A DNA stretch of 64,000 nucleotides from positions 896,290 to 960,289 of the forward strand of contig UCIA01000002.1 in assembly GCA_900472295.1 (NCBI GenBank), read 5' to 3'. The translations under genes were made by a program, and so were the position numbers. Within the stretch, counting starts at the first letter, position 1; every line of letters starts with the position of its first letter. Under the pieces are notes generated by a model, which was given only the letters and a program-made list of their open reading frames with translations, ran no database searches and had not been told where the DNA came from. Of the stretch, positions 10,206 to 19,519 are shown one piece after another. This stretch comes from Hyphomicrobiales bacterium (GTDB lineage Bacteria; Pseudomonadota; Alphaproteobacteria; Rhizobiales; Rhizobiaceae).

Positions 10206-10676
10206 CTAGGCCTTGCCCAGATGCTTCGGCCAGAATTCCTGATGGACTTCGGCGGCTTCTTCTTCGAGGTCGGGGCCAATCACAGTGACGATGCGCGCGC
10301 CGGTTTGCAGCACCGCCCGGCTCGGCACGTTCAACCCGATCCCGGCGATCTCGCCAAGCCGCGCCTCGGAGCACGCAAAAACCATCCGCCCGATGCCCGA
10401 CCAGTATATCGCCCCGGCGCACATCGCGCACGGCTCCGTGCTGGTGTAGAGCGTGCAGTCACCGAGAAAAGCAGTGTCGTAGTGCTGCGCCGCCAGTTTG
10501 ACCAGGTTCAGCTCGGCGTGGTTCGTCATATCGTGGCCGGTGAAGACGCTGTTTTCGGCGCGCAGGATGACTTCGCCGTCCTTCACCAGCACCGAGCCAA
10601 ACGGTTCGTCGCCGCGTGCCACTGCGGATTTCGAGAGCGCAATCGCTTCGCGTAGAAACGGCTCGTGGTTTTCCAT
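10206..10676 (-). CDS. nucleoside deaminase, CMP/dCMP deaminase superfamily
   Basis: A 156-residue zinc deaminase. The zinc and catalytic motifs are NHAELN (HAE) and PCAMCAGA (PCxxC), spaced as in guanine deaminase and TadA-like enzymes. The start at 10674-10676 (MENHEPFLREAI) is preceded by GAGGGAGA. Its upstream extension to 10808 has no coding support. The motif YTSTEPCAMCAGAIYWSGI fits guanine deaminase-like proteins better than tRNA adenosine deaminase, but the natural base or nucleoside is not settled by sequence alone. Expected to be cytosolic. It lies downstream of lysE on the same strand, with 144 bases between the genes. Confidence 0.86.
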   Translation of the reverse strand: MENHEPFLREAIALSKSAVARGDEPFGSVLVKDGEVILRAENSVFTGHDMTNHAELNLVKLAAQHYDTAFLGDCTLYTSTEPCAMCAGAIYWSGIGRMVFACSEARLGEIAGIGLNVPSRAVLQTGARIVTVIGPDLEEEAAEVHQEFWPKHLGKA

Positions 10677-10820
10677 CCGAGTCTCCCTCAAAAAGGCTAG
10701 AGCGGGATGATTTTGTCTTGAAACAGGGGGATTTCCAAGGGGTCGCAAATCAGATTCAAGAACGGCGATCTGCACCGCCGCAACTATCATCTTGCGGGCT
10801 CTGATCAATGAGTCCTGAGC

Positions 10821-11417
10821 CTACCTCAGCATCGGCCACAGCGTCGCCGCCAACAGCACGCCCATGGCGATGTTGAACCATTTCAGCCGCACCGGGTCCG
10901 ACAGGAAACCGCGCAGCGCCGTGCCGAACCCTGCCCAGATCGACACGCTCGGCAGATTGACCAGCGAGAAGGCAACAGCGATCAATGCCACAGACAGGAA
11001 TGGATGCTCGGGGTTGGTGTAGACGGCCATGGCGGTGATCGCCATCACCCAGGCCTTGGGGTTGACCCACTGAAAAGCGGCAGCTTCGATGAAGCGCATC
11101 GGCCGTGCCTCCGCCTCGCCCTTGGCGCTGAGCGAGCGCGACATGGCGATCTTCCAGGCGAGGTAGAGCAGATAGGCAGCGCCGGCGATCTTGAGTGCCG
11201 TGTGCAGCGCCGGAAAAGCCGTCAGCACCGCGCCGAGGCCGAAACCGACGGCCAGCAACAGCACGCAAAAGCCGATGCTGATGCCAAGCATATGCGGGAT
11301 TGTCCGAACGATGCCGAAATTCACGCCCGACGCCAGCAGCATGAAATTGTTTGGCCCCGGTGTGATCGAGGTCACCAGAGCGTAGAGCAGCAGGGCAAGG
11401 AAGGCATCCAGCGACAT
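10821..11417 (-). CDS. LysE/RhtB family amino-acid exporter
   Basis: A 198-residue inner-membrane exporter with about six hydrophobic helices. The signature ALVTSITPGPNNFMLLASG near residue 15 is the conserved LysE/RhtB N-terminal motif. The second half has the typical FQWVNPKAWVMAITA segment. Members export amino acids or homoserine lactone-type molecules. No substrate can be assigned. The ATG at 11415-11417 begins immediately before the first helix. Flanked by a deaminase downstream and a desaturase upstream with 120 bases between; no dedicated regulator is next to it. Confidence 0.9.
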   Translation of the reverse strand: MSLDAFLALLLYALVTSITPGPNNFMLLASGVNFGIVRTIPHMLGISIGFCVLLLAVGFGLGAVLTAFPALHTALKIAGAAYLLYLAWKIAMSRSLSAKGEAEARPMRFIEAAAFQWVNPKAWVMAITAMAVYTNPEHPFLSVALIAVAFSLVNLPSVSIWAGFGTALRGFLSDPVRLKWFNIAMGVLLAATLWPMLR

Positions 11418-11537
11418 GACGGCTCACAAAGGTCAGCAATACTGACTTAAATCGACCGGGCGCCGGACGCAAATTCATTCGATTGGTCCACCCCCGCCGT
11501 GATCCGTCTATCCCGAGCCAGCCACGGCCGGCACAGT

Positions 11538-12494
11538 CTACCTGCCTTGAGGACGCGCCGACAACAGGCTGGGAGCGGCGGTCGTCTCTTGCTGGCCGGC
11601 CACACGCCGCAGGCCTTTGCGCCTCGGCGTGTTCTCCGGAAGCTTCATGCCGTGCGCCAGACCGAGCGCGGCAAGGATGCGGATAAAAAGCCAGCCGAGG
11701 TCGATCTGCCCGCGTTCGAGACCAAGCCTGGCGGATTCGGGAAACGCGTGGTGGTTGCCATGAAAGCTTTCGCCGAAGGTCACCAGGCCGAAGCGCGGCA
11801 GGTTGTAGCCCTGCACGGCGACGCCATCGACGCGCCAGCCCTGCTGGCCGCTGCGATGGGCGAAATGCCCGATCAGCCAATGCCCGGTGAGCGACACCGA
11901 GATGCGCACCGCAATCCCCCAGACCACCCAGCTCCAGCCGCCGAGGGCAAAGAACAGGATCGCCCACGGCAATTGCTGCAGCATCCAGGTGCGCTCGACG
12001 AATGTGTAGAAGCGGTCGTTGCGGATCGACGGCTCGATGACAAAGTCCGGCGGATTGCGCAACGCCACGGCGCAATGCATCTGCCAGAAGGCGTCGGTGA
12101 AGAAGGGCCGGCGATGCGCGTGCAAATCGTGGCACGCCGTCTGGCGCTGCGCCCAGTCTCTGATGTCATGCGCATAGATCATGCCGAAGGGACCGGCCAT
12201 GCCGACCAGCGTGCCAAGATAAACCAGCGCATGCTCGATCCAGATATGTATCTTGAACGAGCGGTGGATGAGCAGGCGATGCATGCCGACGGAATGGCCG
12301 GCGCAAATCGTCACCGCTGTCGTTGCTACGAACAGAGCCAGCGCGCTCCAGCTGAAGGTCAGCGGCCCGAACACCAGCGCGATCACCGTCATCGAGCCGA
12401 CCCAGATCGACTTGGCCGGCATCCAGACGACGTCGCCGTCCTCGGCGTCGCTCAAGGGCTGCGATATCATTCTGCCTGTGGATATGGTCTTCAT
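11538..12494 (-). CDS. membrane fatty-acid desaturase (stearoyl/acyl-CoA desaturase-like) with atypical second histidine box
   Basis: A 318-residue membrane di-iron desaturase. Box 1 is HSVGMH at residues 67-72 followed by RLLIHRSF. Box 3 is HGNHH at 245-249 followed by AFPESARLG, and the accessory GHWLIGHFAH lies at 204-213. The middle HRxHH box is not standard. Instead residues 112-128 read like RDWAQRQTACHDLHAHR, with H122, H125 and H127 as candidate ligands. Four hydrophobic segments are present. The ATG at 12492-12494 has GAGGAGGGG upstream. Divergent from an ArsR regulator with two shared operator-like repeats, suggesting lipid remodelling under that regulator. Substrate and double-bond position are unknown. 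Confidence 0.85.
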   Translation of the reverse strand: MKTISTGRMISQPLSDAEDGDVVWMPAKSIWVGSMTVIALVFGPLTFSWSALALFVATTAVTICAGHSVGMHRLLIHRSFKIHIWIEHALVYLGTLVGMAGPFGMIYAHDIRDWAQRQTACHDLHAHRRPFFTDAFWQMHCAVALRNPPDFVIEPSIRNDRFYTFVERTWMLQQLPWAILFFALGGWSWVVWGIAVRISVSLTGHWLIGHFAHRSGQQGWRVDGVAVQGYNLPRFGLVTFGESFHGNHHAFPESARLGLERGQIDLGWLFIRILAALGLAHGMKLPENTPRRKGLRRVAGQQETTAAPSLLSARPQGR

Positions 12495-12559
12495 CGGTAC
12501 CCCTCCTCTGCAGGAAACATTTCCGAAGCACGAGCCTTGCCTTTCGCCGCGTCGGCGCC

Positions 12560-12578
12560 TATTTAGGCAGTAAGCTAA
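12560..12578. promoter_or_regulatory. candidate ArsR operator, copy 1 of a 19-bp direct repeat
   Basis: TATTTAGGCAGTAAGCTAA. Bases 1-10 are identical to the second copy at 12601, and both carry an internal TTAG-N8-CTAA inverted repeat. It sits between the divergent desaturase and arsR genes, nearer the desaturase. Confidence 0.6.
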
Positions 12579-12600
12579 TTATCTACTATCTCGGATTAGG

Positions 12601-12619
12601 TATTTAGGCAATAGTCTAA
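12601..12619. promoter_or_regulatory. candidate ArsR operator, copy 2 of a 19-bp direct repeat
   Basis: TATTTAGGCAATAGTCTAA, ending next to the annotated ATG of the ArsR gene. The two copies start 41 bp apart, about four helical turns, suiting cooperative binding. Position over the arsR start suggests autorepression. Confidence 0.6.
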
Positions 12620-13057
12620 ATGCTGGAGAAATTCAGACCGAAGGCGCGCGCCTTCTCGACCCATGAGGCGGATGTGATCGAAGACAACCTATCGGAAGGA
12701 GAAACGGCTGCCGCCGGCAGTGGCGCCATACAGCGCGTGTTCGAGGCGCTGTCGTCACAGCCCCGGCGCAAAATCCTCGCCTATCTCGCGCACTCGTCGC
12801 TGACCGCGGGCGAGATCGCGGCGCGCTTCGACATGTCGAAACCGTCGATCTCGCAGCATCTCAGCATCCTGGAGACGGCCGGCCTCATCGCCAAAGAGCG
12901 GCAGGGCCAGTTCATCCACTACTCGCTGGTCCAGAACAATCTGGTGAACACGCTGAACGGCTTCGTCCAGGACGTCTGCCCGGTCTCGCGCCCTATCAAG
13001 CGTGAGAGCAAGGGGCTGGCGAGCGGCAAGGTCGAGCCAGCAAAACCAAAACGCTGA
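12620..13057 (+). CDS. ArsR-family winged-helix transcriptional regulator
   Basis: A 145-residue regulator. The winged helix spans about residues 35-110: VFEALSSQPRRKILAYLAHS, then LTAGEIAARFDMSKPSISQHL as the recognition region, then GLIAKERQGQFIHYSL as the wing. It has no CVC-type metal motif in helix alpha-3; one cysteine near the C-terminus (DVCPV) is alone. The annotated ATG follows the operator directly and has no clear ribosome site. An in-frame GTG 18 codons later is an alternative. Divergent from the desaturase and probably controls it and itself. Confidence 0.86.
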   Translation: MLEKFRPKARAFSTHEADVIEDNLSEGETAAAGSGAIQRVFEALSSQPRRKILAYLAHSSLTAGEIAARFDMSKPSISQHLSILETAGLIAKERQGQFIHYSLVQNNLVNTLNGFVQDVCPVSRPIKRESKGLASGKVEPAKPKR

Positions 13058-13060
13058 AAC

Positions 13061-13633
13061 CTACATGCCTTGCGGGCCGCGGTTCAGCGCCGCCACGCCG
13101 GTGCGGCAGATCTCGACCAGGCCGAGCGGCTTCATGATGGCGATGAACTGGTCGATCTTGGTGCCCTTGCCGGTGATCTCGAAGATGAAATGCTCGGTGT
13201 TGGCGTCGATGACCGAAGCGCGAAAAGCATCTGCCAGACGCAGCGCCTCGACGCGTTCCTCGCCGGTGCCGGCGACCTTGACCAGCGCCAGTTCGCGCTC
13301 CAGCGGCCGTTCCTGGCCGAGCTCGTGCGAGCGCACGGTGAGATCGACCACGCGGTGCACCGGCACGATGCGCTCGAGCTGATGCTTGATCTGCTCCAGC
13401 ACATGCGGCGTGCCGCGCGTCACGATGGTGATGCGCGAAAGATGCTTTTCATGCTCGGTCTCGGAAACGGTCAGGCTCTCGATGTTGTAGCCGCGGCCGG
13501 AAAACAGGCCGATGACCCGGGCAAGCACGCCCGGCTCGTTGTCGACCAGCACGGAAAGCGTGTGGTTTTCCGGCTTCTCGGTTTCCTTGGCGATGAAATA
13601 GGCGGAGCCGGTCGGTTGAAGCTGTGCGTTCAT
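13061..13633 (-). CDS. ilvH: acetolactate synthase small (regulatory) subunit
   Basis: The 190-residue regulatory subunit of acetohydroxyacid synthase. The N-terminal ACT domain begins at HTLSVLVDNEPGVLARVIGLFSGRGY (about residues 24-50), the valine-binding region. A second, C-terminal domain follows after residue 100 with FEITGKGTKIDQFIAIMKPLG. It confers valine feedback inhibition and full activity on the catalytic subunit encoded just upstream. Gap to ilvB is 77 bases, with no obvious terminator between, so the two are probably cotranscribed under the upstream attenuator. Confidence 0.97.
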   Translation of the reverse strand: MNAQLQPTGSAYFIAKETEKPENHTLSVLVDNEPGVLARVIGLFSGRGYNIESLTVSETEHEKHLSRITIVTRGTPHVLEQIKHQLERIVPVHRVVDLTVRSHELGQERPLERELALVKVAGTGEERVEALRLADAFRASVIDANTEHFIFEITGKGTKIDQFIAIMKPLGLVEICRTGVAALNRGPQGM

Positions 13634-13710
13634 GACATGAATCTCGATTTCAGACTTTTGAGCTAATTCTCTGTTTGCGCACGGCTTCCAAGCCCTGCCC
13701 GGCGTGGTGC

Positions 13711-15492
13711 CTAGACCAGTTCCCTGCCCTTGGCGTCGATGGCGTTGGCCACCGCTTCGTCCGTCGCCTCATCCGGCAGCAGCATCTCGTTGTGCGCCTT
13801 GCCCGACGGGATCATCGGGAAGCAGTTGGCGAGGTTGGCCACGCGGCAGTCGAACAGCACAGGCTTCTTGACCGCGATCATTTCCTTGATCGCATCGTCG
13901 AGCTCATCCGGCTTCTCGCAGCGAATGCCGTGGCCGCCATAGGCCTCGGCCAGCTTGACGAAGTCCGGCATCGCCTCGGTGTAGGAATGCGACAGACGGT
14001 TGCCATGCAGCAGCTGCTGCCACTGCCTGACCATGCCCATATACTGGTTGTTGAGGATGAAGATCTTGATCGGCGCATTGTGCTGCACCGCAGCACTCAT
14101 CTCCTGCATCGTCATCTGCACCGAGGCGTCGCCGGCGATATCGATGACCAGCGCATCGGGATGTGCGATCTGCACGCCCAGTGCCGCCGGCAGGCCATAG
14201 CCCATCGTGCCCAGGCCGCCCGATGTCATCCAGCGGTTCGGCTTTTCGAAATGATAGTGCTGCGCCGCCCACATCTGGTGCTGGCCGACCTCGGTGGTGA
14301 TGTAGGTGTCCCTGTCCTTGGTCAGTTCGTAGAGCCGCTGGATGGCGTATTGCGGCATGATGACGTCGTGGTTCATCTTGTAGGCGAGTGAATCGCGACC
14401 GCGCCATTTGGCGATCTGCTCCCACCAGGGATAGAGCGCCTTCTTGTCGGCCTTGGCGGATGCCCGCCACAACCGCACCATGTCTTCCAGCACGCGGCCG
14501 ACATCGCCGATGATCGGCACGTCGGTGTGGACGTTCTTGTTGATCGACGACGGATCGATGTCGATGTGGATCTTCTTCGAGTTCGGCGAAAACGCGGTCA
14601 GCCGGCCGGTGATGCGGTCGTCGAAACGCGCGCCGATGCAGATCATCACGTCGCAATCGTGCATCGCCATATTGGCTTCATAGGTGCCGTGCATGCCCAG
14701 CATGCCCATCCAGTTCTTGCCCGATGCCGGATAGGCGCCGAGCCCCATCAGCGTCGAGGTGATCGGAAAGCCGGTGAGGTCGACCAGCTCGCGCAGCAGA
14801 TGGCTGGCCTCCGGACCGGAATTGATGACGCCGCCGCCCGAATAGATGATCGGCTTCTTGGCGCCGGCCATCAGTTCGACGGCAGCCTTGATCTTCTCCA
14901 GGTCGCCCTGGACCTTTGGCTGGTAGCTGGTGCGCGGCGCCGACTGCGGCGGCACGTAAATGCCCTTGGCGAACTGGACGTCCTTCGGAATGTCGACCAC
15001 CACCGGACCGGGACGGCCGGTGGTCGCGACATGAAAAGCCTCATGAATGGTGGCGGCCAGTTCGTTGACGTCCTTCACCAGCCAATTGTGCTTGGTGCAG
15101 GGGCGCGTAATGCCGACCGTGTCGCATTCCTGGAAGGCGTCAGAGCCGATCAGCGAGGTCGGCACCTGCCCGGTCAGGCAGACCAGCGGGATCGAATCCA
15201 TCAGTGCATCCTGCAGCGGCGTCACCGCATTGGTGGCACCCGGCCCGGAGGTCACCAGCATGACGCCGGCCTTGCCGGTCGAGCGCGCATAGCCTTCCGC
15301 CGCATGGCCGGCGCCTTGCTCGTGGCGGACCAGAATGTGTTCGACCTCATCTTGCTGGAAGATCTCGTCGTAGATCGGAAGGACAGCGCCGCCGGGATAG
15401 CCGAAGACATGCTTGACGCCATTGTCCTTCAGCGCCTGCACCACCATTTCGGCGCCTGTCATCTCACGTCGGTCGTTCTGTCCGTTGCTCAT
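13711..15492 (-). CDS. ilvB: acetolactate synthase large (catalytic) subunit
   Basis: The 593-residue thiamine diphosphate enzyme of valine, leucine and isoleucine synthesis. It makes acetolactate or acetohydroxybutyrate. Visible features are the N-terminal HVFGYPGGAVLPIYDEIF with the RHEQGAGHAAEGYAR catalytic glutamate region, the FAD-domain middle part, and the C-terminal ThDP motif GDASVQMTMQEMSAA...NN. The start at 15490-15492 (MSNGQNDRREMTG) has a GGAACC 8 bases upstream. An upstream ATG-proximal start at 15531 lacks a ribosome site. Transcribed from a promoter near 15686-15714 through the attenuator. Confidence 0.97.
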   Translation of the reverse strand: MSNGQNDRREMTGAEMVVQALKDNGVKHVFGYPGGAVLPIYDEIFQQDEVEHILVRHEQGAGHAAEGYARSTGKAGVMLVTSGPGATNAVTPLQDALMDSIPLVCLTGQVPTSLIGSDAFQECDTVGITRPCTKHNWLVKDVNELAATIHEAFHVATTGRPGPVVVDIPKDVQFAKGIYVPPQSAPRTSYQPKVQGDLEKIKAAVELMAGAKKPIIYSGGGVINSGPEASHLLRELVDLTGFPITSTLMGLGAYPASGKNWMGMLGMHGTYEANMAMHDCDVMICIGARFDDRITGRLTAFSPNSKKIHIDIDPSSINKNVHTDVPIIGDVGRVLEDMVRLWRASAKADKKALYPWWEQIAKWRGRDSLAYKMNHDVIMPQYAIQRLYELTKDRDTYITTEVGQHQMWAAQHYHFEKPNRWMTSGGLGTMGYGLPAALGVQIAHPDALVIDIAGDASVQMTMQEMSAAVQHNAPIKIFILNNQYMGMVRQWQQLLHGNRLSHSYTEAMPDFVKLAEAYGGHGIRCEKPDELDDAIKEMIAVKKPVLFDCRVANLANCFPMIPSGKAHNEMLLPDEATDEAVANAIDAKGRELV

Positions 15493-15569
15493 CGGTCTGG
15501 TTCCGTACTGTCGCCCCATGGGCGTTGCCATTTGGGTGTTGTTGCTCGTTTAGTCGTGTTTTGGGCAAT

Positions 15570-15592
15570 AAAAAAGGCCCCCGAGGGAGCCT
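15570..15592 (-). terminator. ilv attenuator (intrinsic terminator hairpin)
   Basis: On the minus strand AGGCTCCC pairs with GGGGGCCT around a tiny loop and is followed by six T residues. It lies between the ilv leader peptide and ilvB, the position of a transcription attenuator. A C-run at about 15606-15611 upstream could pair with the G-run of this hairpin as the alternative antiterminator. Confidence 0.82.
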
Positions 15593-15620
15593 GTGTCTTG
15601 CGCATGGGGGGATTTCGCCC

Positions 15621-15635
15621 GGCGGTTACACCGCC
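15621..15635 (-). promoter_or_regulatory. pause/anti-antiterminator hairpin at the ilv leader stop codon
   Basis: GGCGG-TGTAA-CCGCC on the minus strand. It overlaps the last leader codons and the TAA, as expected for the 1:2 pause hairpin that the translating ribosome disrupts. Confidence 0.6.
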
Positions 15636-15676
15636 TTGCCCACGCGCTTTCCTACGAGAATGAGTGCCTTTTTCAT
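15626..15676 (-). CDS. ilvL: ilv leader peptide (attenuation), 16 residues
   Basis: The peptide reads MKKALILVGKRVGKAV. Six of its residues are Leu, Ile or Val, with Leu-Ile-Leu-Val consecutive, which is how a ribosome would sense branched-chain aminoacyl-tRNA supply. A pause hairpin covers its end and a terminator follows 34 bases after its stop codon. No ribosome-binding site precedes the ATG. With the likely -10 element at 15686-15692 the transcript would start only a few bases before the ATG, so translation is probably leaderless or nearly so, as described for the Sinorhizobium trp leader. It is a cis-regulatory peptide for ilvB and ilvH. Confidence 0.82.
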   Translation of the reverse strand: MKKALILVGKRVGKAV

Positions 15677-15685
15677 GGTGGCGGA

Positions 15686-15714
15686 CAATAGAATTGCTTT
15701 TGCGCCGCTGTCAA
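15686..15714 (-). promoter_or_regulatory. promoter of the ilv leader-ilvB-ilvH unit
   Basis: A TTGACA at 15709-15714 and a CTATTG/TCTATT at 15686-15692, spaced 16-17 bp, on the minus strand. The predicted start of transcription falls near 15680, just before the leader ATG at 15676. Confidence 0.65.
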
Positions 15715-15757
15715 CGGGCAATCCGCGCGGCATTCACGCCGCGCGGATCTTCTGTTT

Positions 15758-16918
15758 TTAAGCCCAGAGGGCCACGCCCTTCGCCTTGGCCCAGCGCGAG
15801 AGGATTTTTTGTTCCTCAAGCGTTGCCAGACGATTGCCGAAACCGCGCACCTGCACCGCACGGTGTTGCGGGTCGAGCTCGATCGTCAGCAGCCGCTCGG
15901 CCTTGCCAAGCGCCTTGCGCCGCAGCACCCAGATCGAGGCGTTGCCGGCAATGCATTTGGCCGCATACATCGAGACGCAGTGATGCATCGCCCGGCTCTC
16001 GGCAACCAGATCCTCGGCCGTCTTCAACTGGCGGACAAAGAACCGCTCGCCACGCACCTTCGCCTCCTTGGCCGGTGGCTCCCATTCCCAGTCCTCAAGG
16101 CGCGAGCCGTCCCAGGCGCGGTCCTGCGTCTGCGCGCCGGCGGCTGGCCCGCGCCGGGCTGCTGCACGGCGGCGCATCGCCTCGATGCGCTCGATGGCGG
16201 CGAGGTCGCGATGCCAGTCCACCATCTGCCGGCGCAACGAGCCAAGCGTACGGCCCTTCAGGCTGTAGGCCTGGTCGCGCCGGTGCCTGGCGCCGAGGAA
16301 ATCGCAGAGATCGTCGATCTCTTCTTTCGAGGCCGGATGCTCGCAGAAAAAGCGCACCACCTCACGCCAGAAGGTGAGTTCGCTGCGCGGCGTGCGCGCG
16401 ATCTTGGTGCGCGCAAGCCGTGCCGCCAGCCCACTATCCCCGGTGTACGACCGGACAATCGCGAACCAGAACGCCTCCTCGAAGCCGAACGCGCCGGACA
16501 CGTTGAGGAAGCAATGCACCTCTTTGCGCGACAGCCATTCATTGGCGCCGGCCTTGTAAAGCGAGTTGCCGCCCGCAGCCGCGATGTACCAGGTCTTGCG
16601 CAGCGCAATCTCGTTGGCATCGAGCCCCGAACTATCCAGCCAGATGGCTTCGAGCGCAGCCGAAACCGGGTACAGCGCATAGAGATGGCGCGCCGCGGCC
16701 AGCCGCAGGCGCGCACGATCGCGCGTCTTCAGCTTCGGGCGCCACAGCGCACCGTCGCGGATCGCCATGCTGGCAAACTGTCGGCGTACCTCGTCAAGCG
16801 CCCGCTCGAAATCCGGAGCGGGACGCGGCGCCGCGGAAACCCGCTGCAGCGATGCCTGATATGCTTCAATACGCTGGCGCTCGGCATCCTGCCTGAGCTG
16901 TATCATGGACCTGGCCAT
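15758..16918 (-). CDS. PcfJ-like domain protein, function unknown
   Basis: A 386-residue protein. The C-terminal 110 residues carry the PcfJ-like pattern: LKTAEDLVAESRAMHHCVSMYA, SIWVLRR, RLLTIELDP, VQVRGFGNR and a final EEQKILSRWAKAKGV (PF14284). The AMHHCV core is the most conserved part. PcfJ was first named on an enterococcal conjugative plasmid, but chromosomal copies are common in alphaproteobacteria and no function is established. Residues 60-230 are an alpha-helical, Arg-rich region. No secretion signal. It lies upstream of the ilv promoter and in the same direction. No conjugation genes were seen in the window. Confidence 0.75.
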   Translation of the reverse strand: MARSMIQLRQDAERQRIEAYQASLQRVSAAPRPAPDFERALDEVRRQFASMAIRDGALWRPKLKTRDRARLRLAAARHLYALYPVSAALEAIWLDSSGLDANEIALRKTWYIAAAGGNSLYKAGANEWLSRKEVHCFLNVSGAFGFEEAFWFAIVRSYTGDSGLAARLARTKIARTPRSELTFWREVVRFFCEHPASKEEIDDLCDFLGARHRRDQAYSLKGRTLGSLRRQMVDWHRDLAAIERIEAMRRRAAARRGPAAGAQTQDRAWDGSRLEDWEWEPPAKEAKVRGERFFVRQLKTAEDLVAESRAMHHCVSMYAAKCIAGNASIWVLRRKALGKAERLLTIELDPQHRAVQVRGFGNRLATLEEQKILSRWAKAKGVALWA

Positions 16919-17655
16919 GGCCGTTCTTCCCGATTGGAACCCTGTCCGCCACGCGCAATTCCAGCGCCGGCACGGAATGTGTCGATCTGGATAGGCTTGA
17001 CATGGACAGGTCTCCTCTAGGGGAATGACGGGTTACGAATGGGCGGCGTCACTACGCCTGCAACGCTCTCGGTGCAAGAGCCATTCTTTCAACATTTACA
17101 AAGGACTAGGCGGATGTTGCAAAGCTGCATCTCGGGCCTCTGGGCAGCCGCCATCGTCGGCGGGAGCACTCGGCTCCAACCGGTTTGCCACGGCTTAAAT
17201 CGGGCATTTGATGTCGATGGGATCGCCTTCGAACGGTGACTGCCGCCACGCCTTACGGCGCCGGCTCAGATCATCAGGACGTGGGTATAAGCCGTGAAGC
17301 GGCTCAGCCCGCCCGCCGCCAGCGGAGGCGCGAAATGCGTGAAATTGGTCTCATCGTCGCCTCCTTCAAAAGCGTTGTTGGTACAGGTGCGGCACAATGA
17401 AAAGGGTGCAGCATGTCGGGCGCAGCTAATACATCGGAACGGATGCAGCGGCAATATGCCGACCTGGCTCGACATCAGTGGCCTCAACGAAATCGGCAAC
17501 GGCGAGCCGGCCAGCTCGCCGCCGGTAGCGGTCGGCATCGGGTTGCGAGCGCCTGCAGCACGCAGACGCTCGCCGCAGGTCTCCGGCCGGCATGTGGTCA
17601 CAGCATTCTCGCCGTCGAAGCGGAAGCACATGGCCATTCCCTCCCCGGATTGCGA
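16919..17655. other. 737-bp region without a supported gene
   Basis: Two overlapping frames exist in 17266-17707, one on each strand. The minus one (17266-17637, 123 residues) is Cys-rich, including CISC and CRTC pairs and a CRPETC segment. It has no ribosome site and matches no family I recognise. It could be a decayed gene fragment. The remainder (16919-17265) shows no coding signal. Confidence 0.4.
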
Positions 17656-19457
<1,802 letters not shown>

Positions 19458-19519
19458 ATTGACGGCGGGAGAGGCATAATTCAAATTATCATTTTTCGGC
19501 CTATGGTCATAAATTTCTA

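Noticed and set aside
10756..12135. 459-residue minus-strand frame overlapping lysE and the desaturase
   Set aside because: Alternative frame on the same strand as the real genes; no domains, no start signal.
16919..17655. Mobile element remnant in the gene-poor region
   Set aside because: No transposase, terminal inverted repeats or target duplication were found.
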